From contig JAHEYQ010000033.1 in assembly GCA_023251515.1 (NCBI GenBank), forward strand, positions 1 through 52,214: DNA of 52,214 bases, read 5' to 3'. Position 1 is the first letter of the stretch; every line of letters starts with the position of its first letter. The stretch is from Bacteroidales bacterium. Lineage in GTDB: Bacteria; Bacteroidota; Bacteroidia; Bacteroidales; JACABE01. Positions 15,380 through 24,225 of the stretch are shown one piece after another. The translations under genes were made by a program, and so were the position numbers. The notes beneath the pieces were generated by a model that made no database searches, was not told where the DNA came from, and worked only from the letters and a program-made list of their open reading frames with translations.

Positions 15380-17335
15380 TTATTCTTTATTGTCAATAAA
15401 TATTCTAAACCACATTTCCATTGAAAGTATTCTCCATATTTCATTGGCTTTGAATGTAGATGTTGATTTCTGATATGCTGATTCTATTTTTGATGCTTCA
15501 AATATTCCTCTTTGTTTAAATGATGTTGAAGCAAATAGTTCGCTGATTTCGTTTTTCAGTACTTTGTTTGTCCACAAGTCTGTTGGAGTTGCAAAGCCAA
15601 CTTTGTCTTTTCTATTTCTCACTTTTTCCGGAAGAATATTTTTCATTCCATTTCGTAAAACAAATTTTGTTTCGGCTCCTCTAATTTTCTGATTTACAGG
15701 TATAGAAAATATCCATTCTACTAATCTATAGTCTAAAAATGGAACTCTGCTTTCTACTGAATGTGCCATCGAATTCCTGTCTTCCCAATGCAAAAGATGT
15801 GGGATAGAGGTGTTTACTAATGTCTGGTATAAATTATTATTTAATTCGTTTTTATATTTCTGTTCTAATTCTATAACATTTTTATATTCAAATAATTGAT
15901 TGGTGTAAAACCCTTTATTAGCAACTTCTTTATATTCATGTTGTTTTAAAAGTTTATCCGGTAAAAATAATCTTAATCCGATTTTTGTAAAAAGGTTTAC
16001 AATTTCATTTATACTTAAATTAAAGTCTTTTTGATATAATTTTAATTCTTTTGCAAGTTTTAAAAACTGAATATTCTTCACTAAATCAAGATAATAGTAT
16101 TTGAAATAGGTATGGTATCCTGCCAATAATTCATCTCCACCCTGACCATTCAATGCAACAATTATACCGGCTTTTCTGATGTTTTCGTTGTTTTTATATG
16201 CCGAAAAAGGGCTAGCACTCATGCAAGGTTCGTCTTGATAATAGAAAAATTTACTTAATTCCTCAAATGAAACATTCTGATTTGCAGTAAAATAAACTGG
16301 ATCGAAATTGCCGGTTTTTAAAACTTCATATATAAATTCTCTTTCATCAAATTTTTTATCATCTTCATAATAAACCGAAAATGTTTTTATTGGCTTTGTA
16401 ACAAATCTACCTGCAATGCAAGCTATTGAGCTTGAGTCTAATCCTCCGCTTAAAGCAATTCCTAGCGGAACATCGCTTCTTAGTCTTAATTTTACAGCAT
16501 CCGCAAATAAATCTTCAAAACCTTTGGCATAGTCATCGTCGCTTAAACCCGTAAGTGTTTTGTTTTCATCAATATCCCAATAACGTTCAGTTTTTATTCC
16601 GTTTTTTGATACTTCCATTATATGTGCAGGTGGAAGTTCAGCAATATTTTCAAAAAATGTATTTTTATCAACATTTAATCTGGACATCATCAGGTAATTA
16701 TGAACGTTTGCATAATTAACTTTGGGTTCAATTATTCCTGATTTTGTAAATTGTTTAATTTCAGAACCCCATACAAATTGCTTACCATCAAATGAATAAT
16801 AAAATGGTTTTACTCCCATTCTATCTCTTGCACAAAACAAAATTTGTTTCTCAATATCCCATAATGCAATGGAAAACATGCCATTAAAACGTTTTACACA
16901 ATCTTTTCCCCATTGTAGATAAGCATTTATGATAACTTCAGTATCAGTTTCTGAACGAAAAGAATATCCAAGACTGATTAATTCGTGTTTAATTTCCTGA
17001 TAATTATAAACTTCGCCATTAAAAACAATCCAACATCTGTTTTTGACATCTGTCATTGGCTGATGTCCTGCTGGTGATAAATCTATTATGGATAAGCGTC
17101 TGAAACCCATGCCAATATTGGCATTAAAATCTTCTAAAATGTAGGGAAGATTTGATTTGAATTCTTCAATTGTATCTTCTGCATGGCAATGGTTTATCTT
17201 TTGTTCGGTAGTATTTACAAGCAAATATCCTTCATCATCAGGTCCTCTGTGATGAATAAGTTTTCCCATTTTTAATAAATGTTCTTTATTAATAGGTTCT
17301 GAATTTATATTAAAAATACCACAAATTCCACACAT
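15380..17335 (-). CDS. asparagine synthetase (glutamine-hydrolysing), paralogue 2
   Basis: A 651-residue protein with the same architecture as the downstream paralogue: Cys2 nucleophile, HHRGPDDEG, NGEVYNY, GMGFRRLSIIDLSPAG and SGGLDSS (296-302). It keeps the catalytic elements of both domains, so it should be an active amidotransferase. The pair clearly arose by duplication, but the sequences have diverged well beyond recent copies, implying distinct substrates. It begins 9 bp after the GT4 gene, so the two are almost certainly co-transcribed. The family is named from motifs, and its role in asparagine supply versus polysaccharide modification is uncertain. Confidence 0.88.
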   Translation of the reverse strand: MCGICGIFNINSEPINKEHLLKMGKLIHHRGPDDEGYLLVNTTEQKINHCHAEDTIEEFKSNLPYILEDFNANIGMGFRRLSIIDLSPAGHQPMTDVKNRCWIVFNGEVYNYQEIKHELISLGYSFRSETDTEVIINAYLQWGKDCVKRFNGMFSIALWDIEKQILFCARDRMGVKPFYYSFDGKQFVWGSEIKQFTKSGIIEPKVNYANVHNYLMMSRLNVDKNTFFENIAELPPAHIMEVSKNGIKTERYWDIDENKTLTGLSDDDYAKGFEDLFADAVKLRLRSDVPLGIALSGGLDSSSIACIAGRFVTKPIKTFSVYYEDDKKFDEREFIYEVLKTGNFDPVYFTANQNVSFEELSKFFYYQDEPCMSASPFSAYKNNENIRKAGIIVALNGQGGDELLAGYHTYFKYYYLDLVKNIQFLKLAKELKLYQKDFNLSINEIVNLFTKIGLRLFLPDKLLKQHEYKEVANKGFYTNQLFEYKNVIELEQKYKNELNNNLYQTLVNTSIPHLLHWEDRNSMAHSVESRVPFLDYRLVEWIFSIPVNQKIRGAETKFVLRNGMKNILPEKVRNRKDKVGFATPTDLWTNKVLKNEISELFASTSFKQRGIFEASKIESAYQKSTSTFKANEIWRILSMEMWFRIFIDNKE

Positions 17336-17344
17336 AAAATTTTG

Positions 17345-18535
17345 TTATAGTGATGAATAATAATTAATTAACGGTTTTACGGTTGAATTCCAGTTATAAT
17401 AATTTGTAACCGCTTGTTTTCCGTTTAAACCCATTTGCTGCCTTTTCAATTCATTTGAATGTAAATATACTACTTTTTCTATAAATTGCTCAGAAGAGTT
17501 TTCAAAATTAATCAAAAATCCACAATTATTCTGATTAATAAATTCACGTGGAAGCAAATGATCGCTTGAAATTACCGGAATTCCCATAGCACAATACTGA
17601 AACAGTTTTGTAGGAATTGTTTCGTCAATACCTTTGTATTTTTTTTGTGGATATATTCCAATTTTTGAGTAAGCTATATAACTTGCAACTTTATCAATTG
17701 GCTGAAATCCTGTAAAATAAACATAATTATCTACTTTATATTCTTTTGATAATTCTTTGAGTTCATTTTCATATTTCCCTGAACCTACAATCAAAAGCCT
17801 GAAGTTTGGAATTTGTTGTATAATATTGTCAATCAATGGAATAATGTATTGAATTCCTCTTAGTTCATCAATCATACCCGAATAAATTACATTATAATAT
17901 GAATCCATTTCTGTTTTAATAGAAAGGTCAATTTTTGACTGATCAAAAGTGCTTAAATCGGGAGTGTTTGGGATATTAATTACCTGATTTTTGTTTAGAT
18001 TATAGTCTGTAATCATTTTATTGACAAGAGGTTCTGAAACACCAACTACCAGATCACAATTGGAAAGACAATCCTTTTCATATTTTTTCCAGTTTTGGAA
18101 ATATTTTAAATATTTTTTTAAACCCTGAGTATATAATGGCGTATTTAAAATCCAATCTGCAAAATCTTCGTGCATATCACAAACTAGTTTGATTTTTAGT
18201 TTTGATTTAACTAAAAGAGCAGGATTACAGAGAGGTAGGTCATGAACATGTAATACTTCAATTTGATTTTTTTTTGCAAATTTCTTAATTTCATAATACC
18301 AGAATATTTTAAAAAGAGGCAATATAAAAATAAGACCTAGAAGTTTTTTCCCGACTTTAAAACTTAGCTTTGTTCTTTGGATTTGAATTTCTTTCCATTT
18401 TTCTTCTGATTTTTGAAATCCATTATTATAACACAGCAAAAAAACTTCATGTCCATTGTTAATCAAAGTTATAGCTTCTTTTGCAACCCTATCGTCTGGA
18501 GGGAAAACATTATCGAGTAACATTCCGATTCTCAT
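17345..18535 (-). CDS. glycosyltransferase family 4 (GT-B)
   Basis: A 396-residue cytosolic GT-B glycosyltransferase. The N-terminal domain opens MRIGMLLDNVFPPDDRVAKE and the central VIYSGMIDELRGIQYIIPLI begins the C-terminal Rossmann half. The nucleotide-sugar helix region PTKLFQYCAMGIPVISSDH, an E-x7-G/A-like motif, sits about 75 residues from the end. The open frame extends to 18604, but the start at 18535 forms an ATGA overlap with the wzx stop and gives the expected N-terminus. It transfers a sugar to a lipid-linked intermediate; donor and acceptor are unknown. Confidence 0.88.
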   Translation of the reverse strand: MRIGMLLDNVFPPDDRVAKEAITLINNGHEVFLLCYNNGFQKSEEKWKEIQIQRTKLSFKVGKKLLGLIFILPLFKIFWYYEIKKFAKKNQIEVLHVHDLPLCNPALLVKSKLKIKLVCDMHEDFADWILNTPLYTQGLKKYLKYFQNWKKYEKDCLSNCDLVVGVSEPLVNKMITDYNLNKNQVINIPNTPDLSTFDQSKIDLSIKTEMDSYYNVIYSGMIDELRGIQYIIPLIDNIIQQIPNFRLLIVGSGKYENELKELSKEYKVDNYVYFTGFQPIDKVASYIAYSKIGIYPQKKYKGIDETIPTKLFQYCAMGIPVISSDHLLPREFINQNNCGFLINFENSSEQFIEKVVYLHSNELKRQQMGLNGKQAVTNYYNWNSTVKPLINYYSSL

Positions 18536-20040
18536 AAATTTTTGCCTTTTGTAAGTTCCTGAATGTTTGATTTTATATTTGACAGATGTTTCCATTTTTT
18601 CCAAAATCCTTTCATGCTTTCAATTTCAATTTTTTCATAAAAGTTTAGAAAATAAAGAATAACCGGAAATGCAATGATGAGGAATATTTTTGAAATCATA
18701 CGGATTGGTAAACTAAAATTTGCCAACGATAAAGATATGAAAAACAAAAAGATACCAACTAATAACATTTTTATTATTTTCCAAAATTCATAATTAATTT
18801 TATAATTTTTCTGAGCAAAATATGTCATTAGTAAAAAATAAAATAATTGAGAAAAAATAAATGAAATTGCGGCTCCAATAGACCCATATTTTGGAATTAT
18901 CAACCAATTGAGCATTAAACTGAAAATTGCTGAAGAAATCACGATTTTACTGATTAATCCTGTTTTTTTTACAATTTGTAAAGGTATTGTATTTAAATCT
19001 CTTAGCATTCCAAAAATAATGCCAAGTGAAATAAAAGGAATAATTGAAAATGAATCCCAATATTCTTTTTTTCGGGCAATTACTTTAATAATTTCAAGTC
19101 CATAGAAATTTAAGAACAAAACAAAAAACATAACCCCAAAAGTGAAATAAGTCATCATTTTCGAATAAAATCTTTTGGCATCAGGATCATTCATTTTTTT
19201 GAACATCATTGGGAAAATGGCCATTTGAGCTGAAGAGATTACCAAAACAGATAATGTATTTGCTATTTTATAGCCAAACTGATAAACCCCCAAATCACCC
19301 ATACTCCCAAAAACTCTTATGAAATATCTGTCGGATGTACTGATTACAAGTGCTGCTAAATTTGAAATAAGAAATGGGCTGGAATATATTAGCATTGATT
19401 TTAATATGTTAAATTCAATTTTGATTTCTATATTCTTAAATAAATATTTTGGAACAATTAAAAAGTAACACAGTAGCGAAATAATTTGTGCAAAATAAAT
19501 TCCTTTTAAACCTGAATTAAAGAAGACAATAAATACAACTGTTAGTGTTAATTGGATTATTAAAATTGTAATATTTGATAATGTGAATAATACAGCTTTT
19601 TGCTGTAATTGCATTAATGTAGATATCAGTTGTGTAATAATTTGTAGTGCAGATGCTAATATTACCAGAAAAACCAAATCGCTATATGATGAATTCCCAA
19701 GGAGAGCAATAGATAATTCCGGAGTTAAAAAATAGGATAATATGAGTGCTAATGTTAGGAAAACAGCAAGGAATGATATTAATGTAAAGAAAATAGATTT
19801 TTTCCGATTGTTATATTCTGCATCCCAATACCAACGGTATAAAGCCTGTGATAATGCCAAACCTAAAATTGACGTAACAGCAATTCCTGAAACTTCCAGA
19901 ACTCCTAATACTCCATACGTTGCAGTAGAAAAGTGTTTTACATAAACAGGAATTAGTAAAAATCCAACAAGTTTGGAAGTCAGATTTCCAATGCCATAAA
20001 TTAAAGTATTTGCAAATGAAGATTTTAAGGTTTTAAGCAT
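18532..20040 (-). CDS. Wzx-like polysaccharide flippase
   Basis: A 502-residue multi-spanning inner-membrane protein with about 12-14 hydrophobic segments. The start LKSSFANTLIYGIGNLTSKLVGFLLIPVY is typical of the MATE/MVF-superfamily O-antigen and polysaccharide exporters. It would flip undecaprenyl-linked repeat units across the membrane. The adjacent GT4, WbsX-like, acetyltransferase and FkbM genes support this. It shares an ATGA junction with GT4, and 43 bp separate it from the WbsX-like gene. No Wzy polymerase is visible nearby, so chain extension is encoded elsewhere or another pathway is used. Confidence 0.88.
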   Translation of the reverse strand: MLKTLKSSFANTLIYGIGNLTSKLVGFLLIPVYVKHFSTATYGVLGVLEVSGIAVTSILGLALSQALYRWYWDAEYNNRKKSIFFTLISFLAVFLTLALILSYFLTPELSIALLGNSSYSDLVFLVILASALQIITQLISTLMQLQQKAVLFTLSNITILIIQLTLTVVFIVFFNSGLKGIYFAQIISLLCYFLIVPKYLFKNIEIKIEFNILKSMLIYSSPFLISNLAALVISTSDRYFIRVFGSMGDLGVYQFGYKIANTLSVLVISSAQMAIFPMMFKKMNDPDAKRFYSKMMTYFTFGVMFFVLFLNFYGLEIIKVIARKKEYWDSFSIIPFISLGIIFGMLRDLNTIPLQIVKKTGLISKIVISSAIFSLMLNWLIIPKYGSIGAAISFIFSQLFYFLLMTYFAQKNYKINYEFWKIIKMLLVGIFLFFISLSLANFSLPIRMISKIFLIIAFPVILYFLNFYEKIEIESMKGFWKKWKHLSNIKSNIQELTKGKNL

Positions 20041-20083
20041 TTTGTTGTTTTTGCAAGTGCATGTTAATGAGATTTATAACATA

Positions 20084-21172
20084 TTAAAATTCATCTATTG
20101 CTTGTTTTAAAGCTTCAAGATATCCTCTGCCGAATTTTAAATCAGGTTCCATGTAATTTCCTTCTCCCCATTCGTTCCATGATTTTATAAACGCGATTCT
20201 ATGTTCAGGTTCTTTATTCCTCATAGTTTCCAGAACCGTTTTAACATGATTTTTAAAAGCGTCAGGATTAGAGTTGACAAAAATATGTCCCTTTCTGCCT
20301 GAACGAGGAGAATGATCCCAATTTGGAATAATGGAAGGATAGCAAATTTCTTTTTCATCGGTTTTTGATGAAAAATATTTATAAACTTTCCTATAATCAA
20401 ATAATTGACCATGATTAAACCAAACTCTCATCATTTTCATGTAAGCTCTTTGCGGAAGTGTATATTTCTTTTTAAATAAATCAAATAGGCGAACTGTATT
20501 TACTGCATCAAAACCTTTAGAAATGATTTTGTCAATATCTTCTTCAGAAAGTGTATGTCCTACAAAATGAATCCCTTCAAAACCATTTTCTTTTGCTAAT
20601 TTGTGCCAGATTTTTATAAATAATTCAACATCTTCAAAATCAAGCGGACTGTATATCTGAAATAATGGCTTATTATCAACTTTTATATAGCGATGATCTT
20701 TAAATGCAGGCAAAAGGGTATTGAAATGTGCAATGTAATCATTTTCACCTGGATATAACTGTTTGATAAGCATTTTGTTATTGCTTCCTTTTACAAAAAG
20801 TTTTGCTTCCCAATCATGATTAGCCCAACTCAAGCAGAAGGGGAAATCGGGTTTTCCTGTATTAAGTACTTCATTAAATGGCATTTCGAGTAATCTCTTG
20901 CCATTTCCAAACCAATAATGCCAATAACAAAAACCTTCAACACCATATTCACGAGCCATATCTGCTTGCTGCTGACGTATTTCTGGTAATCTTAAATCAT
21001 AATAACCCAAATCAGCAGGAACTCGTGGTTGATAATGTCCTCTGAATAAAGGTTTTGCTTTCCCAACATTGGTCCATTCTGTAAATCCTTTGCCCCACCA
21101 CTCATCATTTTCAGGAATAGGGTGAAACTGAGGTAAATATGTTGCTAAAATTCTTACTCTTTTATTCTGCAT
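20084..21172 (-). CDS. WbsX-like (GH99-like domain) glycan protein
   Basis: A 362-residue soluble protein opening with RILATYLPQFHPIPENDEWW, followed by GFTEWTNV and YGVEGFCYWHYWFGNGKRLLE. These blocks are diagnostic of the WbsX / glycoside hydrolase family 99-like family found in O-antigen and polysaccharide loci. The late block FIKSWNEWGEGNYMEPD is also conserved and is likely part of the active site. The biochemical activity of WbsX proteins, glycosyltransferase or hydrolase-like, is not settled. Its start overlaps the end of the acetyltransferase gene by 11 bp, showing tight coupling. Confidence 0.88.
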   Translation of the reverse strand: MQNKRVRILATYLPQFHPIPENDEWWGKGFTEWTNVGKAKPLFRGHYQPRVPADLGYYDLRLPEIRQQQADMAREYGVEGFCYWHYWFGNGKRLLEMPFNEVLNTGKPDFPFCLSWANHDWEAKLFVKGSNNKMLIKQLYPGENDYIAHFNTLLPAFKDHRYIKVDNKPLFQIYSPLDFEDVELFIKIWHKLAKENGFEGIHFVGHTLSEEDIDKIISKGFDAVNTVRLFDLFKKKYTLPQRAYMKMMRVWFNHGQLFDYRKVYKYFSSKTDEKEICYPSIIPNWDHSPRSGRKGHIFVNSNPDAFKNHVKTVLETMRNKEPEHRIAFIKSWNEWGEGNYMEPDLKFGRGYLEALKQAIDEF

Positions 21173-21839
21173 TTTTGTAAGTCTCTGTTAATTTCTTTAA
21201 AGCCAAAGCATCGTCAATGGTTTCAATTTTTTTGTAAAGCATTTTAATATTCTCTTTAATCCAATTTTCTGAAAAATTAGCGAAATATATAGGTTTCAAA
21301 ATATTTCTAATTTCCTCTGAAAAGCGAAATTTAATAAATTTTGCAGGACAGCCACCAACAATAGCATAAGGTTCAACATTTTTTGTAACTATTGAACCAG
21401 CTGCAACTATTGCACCTTTTCCTATACAAACTCCTGAAAGTATTTTTGCACCAGTACCTATCCAAACTTCGTCTTCTACAATAATCTGACCATTACTTAA
21501 AGCATCTATTGAAGACCTTTCAATCAGCATTGAGTAAAAAGGATAAGTTGATGCGGTTTCTGTTTGATGATTTACACCAAGCATAAATTGAACTTCCGGA
21601 GCAATTGAAACATAGTTCCCAATTGTAAGTCTTTCGTCAGGTGTAACATACAAACTTTGTACAGTAATGTCACCATAACTTCCTTTGCCAATGTTTACAA
21701 CTTCCATCGGGAAAAATCTGCTTCCTACTCTGGTAAGATTATGTGAATTACGCTTTCTCCATTCCTTTGCAAAATCGAGTTTATCTTTTTCTCTGATTAT
21801 TTGACGAATAACGGGTATTTTTAGTAAAATCTTTTTCAT
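21162..21839 (-). CDS. CatB-related hexapeptide-repeat O-acetyltransferase
   Basis: A 225-residue left-handed beta-helix acyltransferase. Hexapeptide-type repeats run through GKGSYGDITVQSLY, LTIGNYVSIAPEVQFMLG, VEDEVWIGTGAKILSGVCIGKGAIVAAGSIVTKNV, with catalytic His in GVNHQTETASTYPF. These fit the CatB / xenobiotic acyltransferase branch, which acetylates sugar hydroxyls from acetyl-CoA. In this locus it is expected to O-acetylate a polysaccharide residue. It starts 7 bp after the FkbM gene and overlaps the WbsX-like gene. Confidence 0.88.
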   Translation of the reverse strand: MKKILLKIPVIRQIIREKDKLDFAKEWRKRNSHNLTRVGSRFFPMEVVNIGKGSYGDITVQSLYVTPDERLTIGNYVSIAPEVQFMLGVNHQTETASTYPFYSMLIERSSIDALSNGQIIVEDEVWIGTGAKILSGVCIGKGAIVAAGSIVTKNVEPYAIVGGCPAKFIKFRFSEEIRNILKPIYFANFSENWIKENIKMLYKKIETIDDALALKKLTETYKNAE

Positions 21840-21846
21840 GCTGTTT

Positions 21847-22737
21847 TTAATCTTTAAAACATCTGATTAATCCTTTACTAAATCTTTTTTCCCAATACAT
21901 TAATCCATCTGAAAATTCATATTGAAATCCGTATTTGCTCACAAAGTCTGCAATATATTCAGGATCATTTGGTTGATGGTAAGTACATATTGCCAGTTGA
22001 GTGTTTTTTGATGTTTGCAAAGTGTTTTTTGCTCCTTCAAGTGCTTTGCATTCAGCTCCTTCAATATCCATTTTTAGAAAAAGATTTTCTTTTGGATAAT
22101 CTTTCAGGAAATCGTCAATTGTAATAAATTTTCCTGAAGTTACATCACCAACATATTTTTCGACAAATTTTACTTTTTCTTTCCATGGAGCGAAGCTGGC
22201 TCTTAATGGTTTAAGCCAATATTGTTCACATTCAAAAATTATTACATCTTTTACTATTTCAATAGTATCAAGTGCAAAAATACCTTCGGCTGAACCAATA
22301 TCGAGTAATGTTTTGTTTTTTAGTTCGTTGTATGATTTTACATAACGATGTGAAGCACGGATATCCTGTTCGGTCAATAATGCACGATAATCTTTAATTA
22401 CTTTTTCAACATTATAGAAATCAGGGAAGTATAATTTTTTTTGATTATGTATTACATAAGGAAGTTTTAGATCATTATCAAATTCTACTTTGATATCAAT
22501 ATTTTCATATTCAAACATATAATCATAAGGATATGAAGTAATTCCGTGCTTACCAATAAATCGTAGCGTTTTGTTTTTTTCTGTTTTGGGAAGTAAAAAC
22601 CCAAACAGAAATACAAATTTTGCTTTTATTATCAAATCGATATTTCTGAAGAAGAAAACTATTTTTCCAACAAAAAGATCGTATAAAGATTTTCTAAGAC
22701 TATAAGGTAATACCTTTCTATATAAAGTTGTAAGCAT
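21847..22737 (-). CDS. FkbM-family methyltransferase
   Basis: A 296-residue protein with a class I methyltransferase core. The SAM motif TLLDIGSAEGIFALDTIEIV lies around residues 138-157, and the FLKMDIEGAECKALEGA signature near residue 220 is diagnostic of FkbM-type O-methyltransferases. Such enzymes in polysaccharide loci methylate sugar hydroxyls. An N-terminal hydrophobic stretch (residues 28-52) may associate it with the membrane. It is the first gene of the minus-strand operon, with a predicted promoter about 145 bp upstream and the four-way-junction element beyond that. Confidence 0.87.
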   Translation of the reverse strand: MLTTLYRKVLPYSLRKSLYDLFVGKIVFFFRNIDLIIKAKFVFLFGFLLPKTEKNKTLRFIGKHGITSYPYDYMFEYENIDIKVEFDNDLKLPYVIHNQKKLYFPDFYNVEKVIKDYRALLTEQDIRASHRYVKSYNELKNKTLLDIGSAEGIFALDTIEIVKDVIIFECEQYWLKPLRASFAPWKEKVKFVEKYVGDVTSGKFITIDDFLKDYPKENLFLKMDIEGAECKALEGAKNTLQTSKNTQLAICTYHQPNDPEYIADFVSKYGFQYEFSDGLMYWEKRFSKGLIRCFKD

Positions 22738-22864
22738 TTATTTTATTTTAAAAGTGAGATATTTTAAATGTTTTTCTCCGAAGTGTTTGCAATTTATATA
22801 AAATGAATAATTTAGAAATGTAGAAGACTCCCTTTGATAATTCATAGTACATCAATATAATAAA

Positions 22865-22913
22865 ATTGCTGAATTTACTCAGCAAAATTATTAATTAAAA
22901 ACGTAAATTGCAA
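22865..22913 (-). promoter_or_regulatory. polysaccharide operon promoter with overlapping palindrome
   Basis: On the minus strand, TTG (22913-22911), N20 and TAATTTTG (22890-22883) match the Bacteroidota sigma consensus in sequence and spacing. The inverted repeat TTGCTGA/TCAGCAA (22866-22872 with 22879-22885, 6-bp gap) overlaps the -7 box and likely start point, in the position of a repressor operator. The predicted leader to the FkbM ATG is about 140 nt. Confidence 0.55.
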
Positions 22914-22952
22914 TATAATATTATATTGACTTATTATTTATGCCTGACCAAA

Positions 22953-23086
22953 TTAAACCCAAATTGCTCATTAGAAAATGAGCAATCGAATAAGTTATTG
23001 TAATTAAAATGTTTAAAAAATTTAAAACAATAACTAAATCAATAAGTTCGACTTTTCAAGTCTCTTATTGATTAATTTGGGTTAAA
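22953..23086. other. non-coding element with four-way-junction folding
   Basis: A closing stem AACCCAAATT (22956-22965) pairs perfectly with 23074-23083. Inside are hairpin 1 (GCTCATT 22966-22972 with 22977-22983), hairpin 2 (AGTTATTGT 22993-23001 with 23027-23035) and hairpin 3 (AATCAATAAG 23037-23046 with 23064-23073). Hairpin 3 has a nested GACTT/AAGTC stem at its tip. The stems abut with few unpaired bases. It lies between the stop of the LamG gene and the polysaccharide promoter. It may be an ncRNA, a DNA cruciform or mobile palindrome, or an elaborate terminator. Confidence 0.6.
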
Positions 23087-23110
23087 GGTTGTTATTTAGT
23101 TTTTATTTAT

Positions 23111-24091
23111 CTAATCAATAAATAAGAGTTTAGAAATTAATTGTCCTTCAGTTTTAAACAAAACAGTATAAATTCCTTTTGGTAAGTTTTCAATATCAAT
23201 TTTTAAAGAATTTTCTTTTTTGATGTTTAAAATATCTTCATTATAAACTACTTGTCCTAACGAATTTAACAATTGAACGTTAGTATTTAAGTTTGAATTG
23301 TAGAAAAACTTAATCTCAAACAGTCCATTGGAAGGATTTGGGAAAATATTAAATGAAGCTTCAGGATTAATAAGTTTATTAATTCCGGTTGGTTGTTCAT
23401 TATAAATATCAATGATTTGTTCCTCTTCCAAAGCCCAGTTATAAATTCTTAATTCATCAAGTTTTCCGCTAAAAGATTGAGCATTATCATGCGACATCCC
23501 TAATTTTAAATTATAATTTTGGTTGTATAATGTGAAATTATAATTTGCATTTGCATCTAAGCTTGCATTTATCCAAAGTTTTGCAACACCATTTTTTCTG
23601 GTTGCTGTAATCAAATACCATTGATTTGTTTGAAGATTTGAATTGCTAATTAGATTCATGTATTGTCCGGAACCCTGACCGAAAATGAATTGTGCTTTAG
23701 TTATATTGTTAATATAGCTTACAGCAAGTACATAATCCTGATTATAACCTGAATTTGGTGCTTTAAAGAAAATAAATTTTCCTTGATTTGTTGGATTTCC
23801 TGATCCGAAATTATCTATATACACCCAGGCAGATAGTGTTAGTTCATCACTCCAAATATTGTGGGATACAGAAACATATTGACCATAGCCATTAAACAGC
23901 ATTGATTTGTTTGCTTGATTAAAACGGTTTGTGGTTGTTATAGGTCCGTAAAATATACCGTTATAATTATTTCCGCTAACGTCAATTGCAGAATTATCTA
24001 ATGGGTAATGAGCAATTAAGCCGACAGTAGTCTGGGCGTTAGTAAAATTATAAATTGCAATAAAAACTAAAATTGTAAATAATTTTTTCAT
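23111..24091 (-). CDS. LamG-domain secreted protein with type A T9SS sorting domain
   Basis: A 326-residue secreted protein with a signal peptide (MKKLFTILVFIAIYNFTNAQ) and a LamG/concanavalin-A-like jelly roll at about residues 25-225. The blocks YPLDNSAIDVSGNNYNGI and GKLDELRIYNWALEEEQI are typical. The final ~75 residues (FNIFPNPSNGLFEIKF and IDIENLPKGIYTVLF) form a canonical type A sorting domain, so the protein should cross the outer membrane by the type IX system and be anchored or released. LamG domains bind carbohydrates; the ligand here is unknown. It may work alongside surface polysaccharides encoded next door. Confidence 0.9.
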   Translation of the reverse strand: MKKLFTILVFIAIYNFTNAQTTVGLIAHYPLDNSAIDVSGNNYNGIFYGPITTTNRFNQANKSMLFNGYGQYVSVSHNIWSDELTLSAWVYIDNFGSGNPTNQGKFIFFKAPNSGYNQDYVLAVSYINNITKAQFIFGQGSGQYMNLISNSNLQTNQWYLITATRKNGVAKLWINASLDANANYNFTLYNQNYNLKLGMSHDNAQSFSGKLDELRIYNWALEEEQIIDIYNEQPTGINKLINPEASFNIFPNPSNGLFEIKFFYNSNLNTNVQLLNSLGQVVYNEDILNIKKENSLKIDIENLPKGIYTVLFKTEGQLISKLLFID

Positions 24092-24176
24092 AATGATTTT
24101 AAATATTAAATTATTGATTAAGAAACAAAAATACGTATTTTTTTAAAACCTATAATATTTGTCTTTTATTTTTTCA

Positions 24177-24212
24177 CTATTTCCTTGTGTGTTTTGCATT
24201 TGATATACTGGC
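24177..24212. repeat. 36-bp direct repeat, left copy (yihY 3'-end remnant)
   Basis: It matches 25538-25573 at 34 of 36 positions. On the minus strand it encodes the last 11 residues and stop of YihY (ASISNAKHTRK, with R where the intact gene has G). It lies 14 bp past the ATPase stop codon and looks like the original gene end displaced by an insertion. Confidence 0.85.
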
Positions 24213-24225
24213 ATAAAAACAATGA

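Noticed and set aside
18536..18604. N-terminal extension of the GT4 protein
   Set aside because: It overlaps the wzx coding sequence by 70 bp and does not fit the GT-B start. ATG 18535 forms an ATGA junction.
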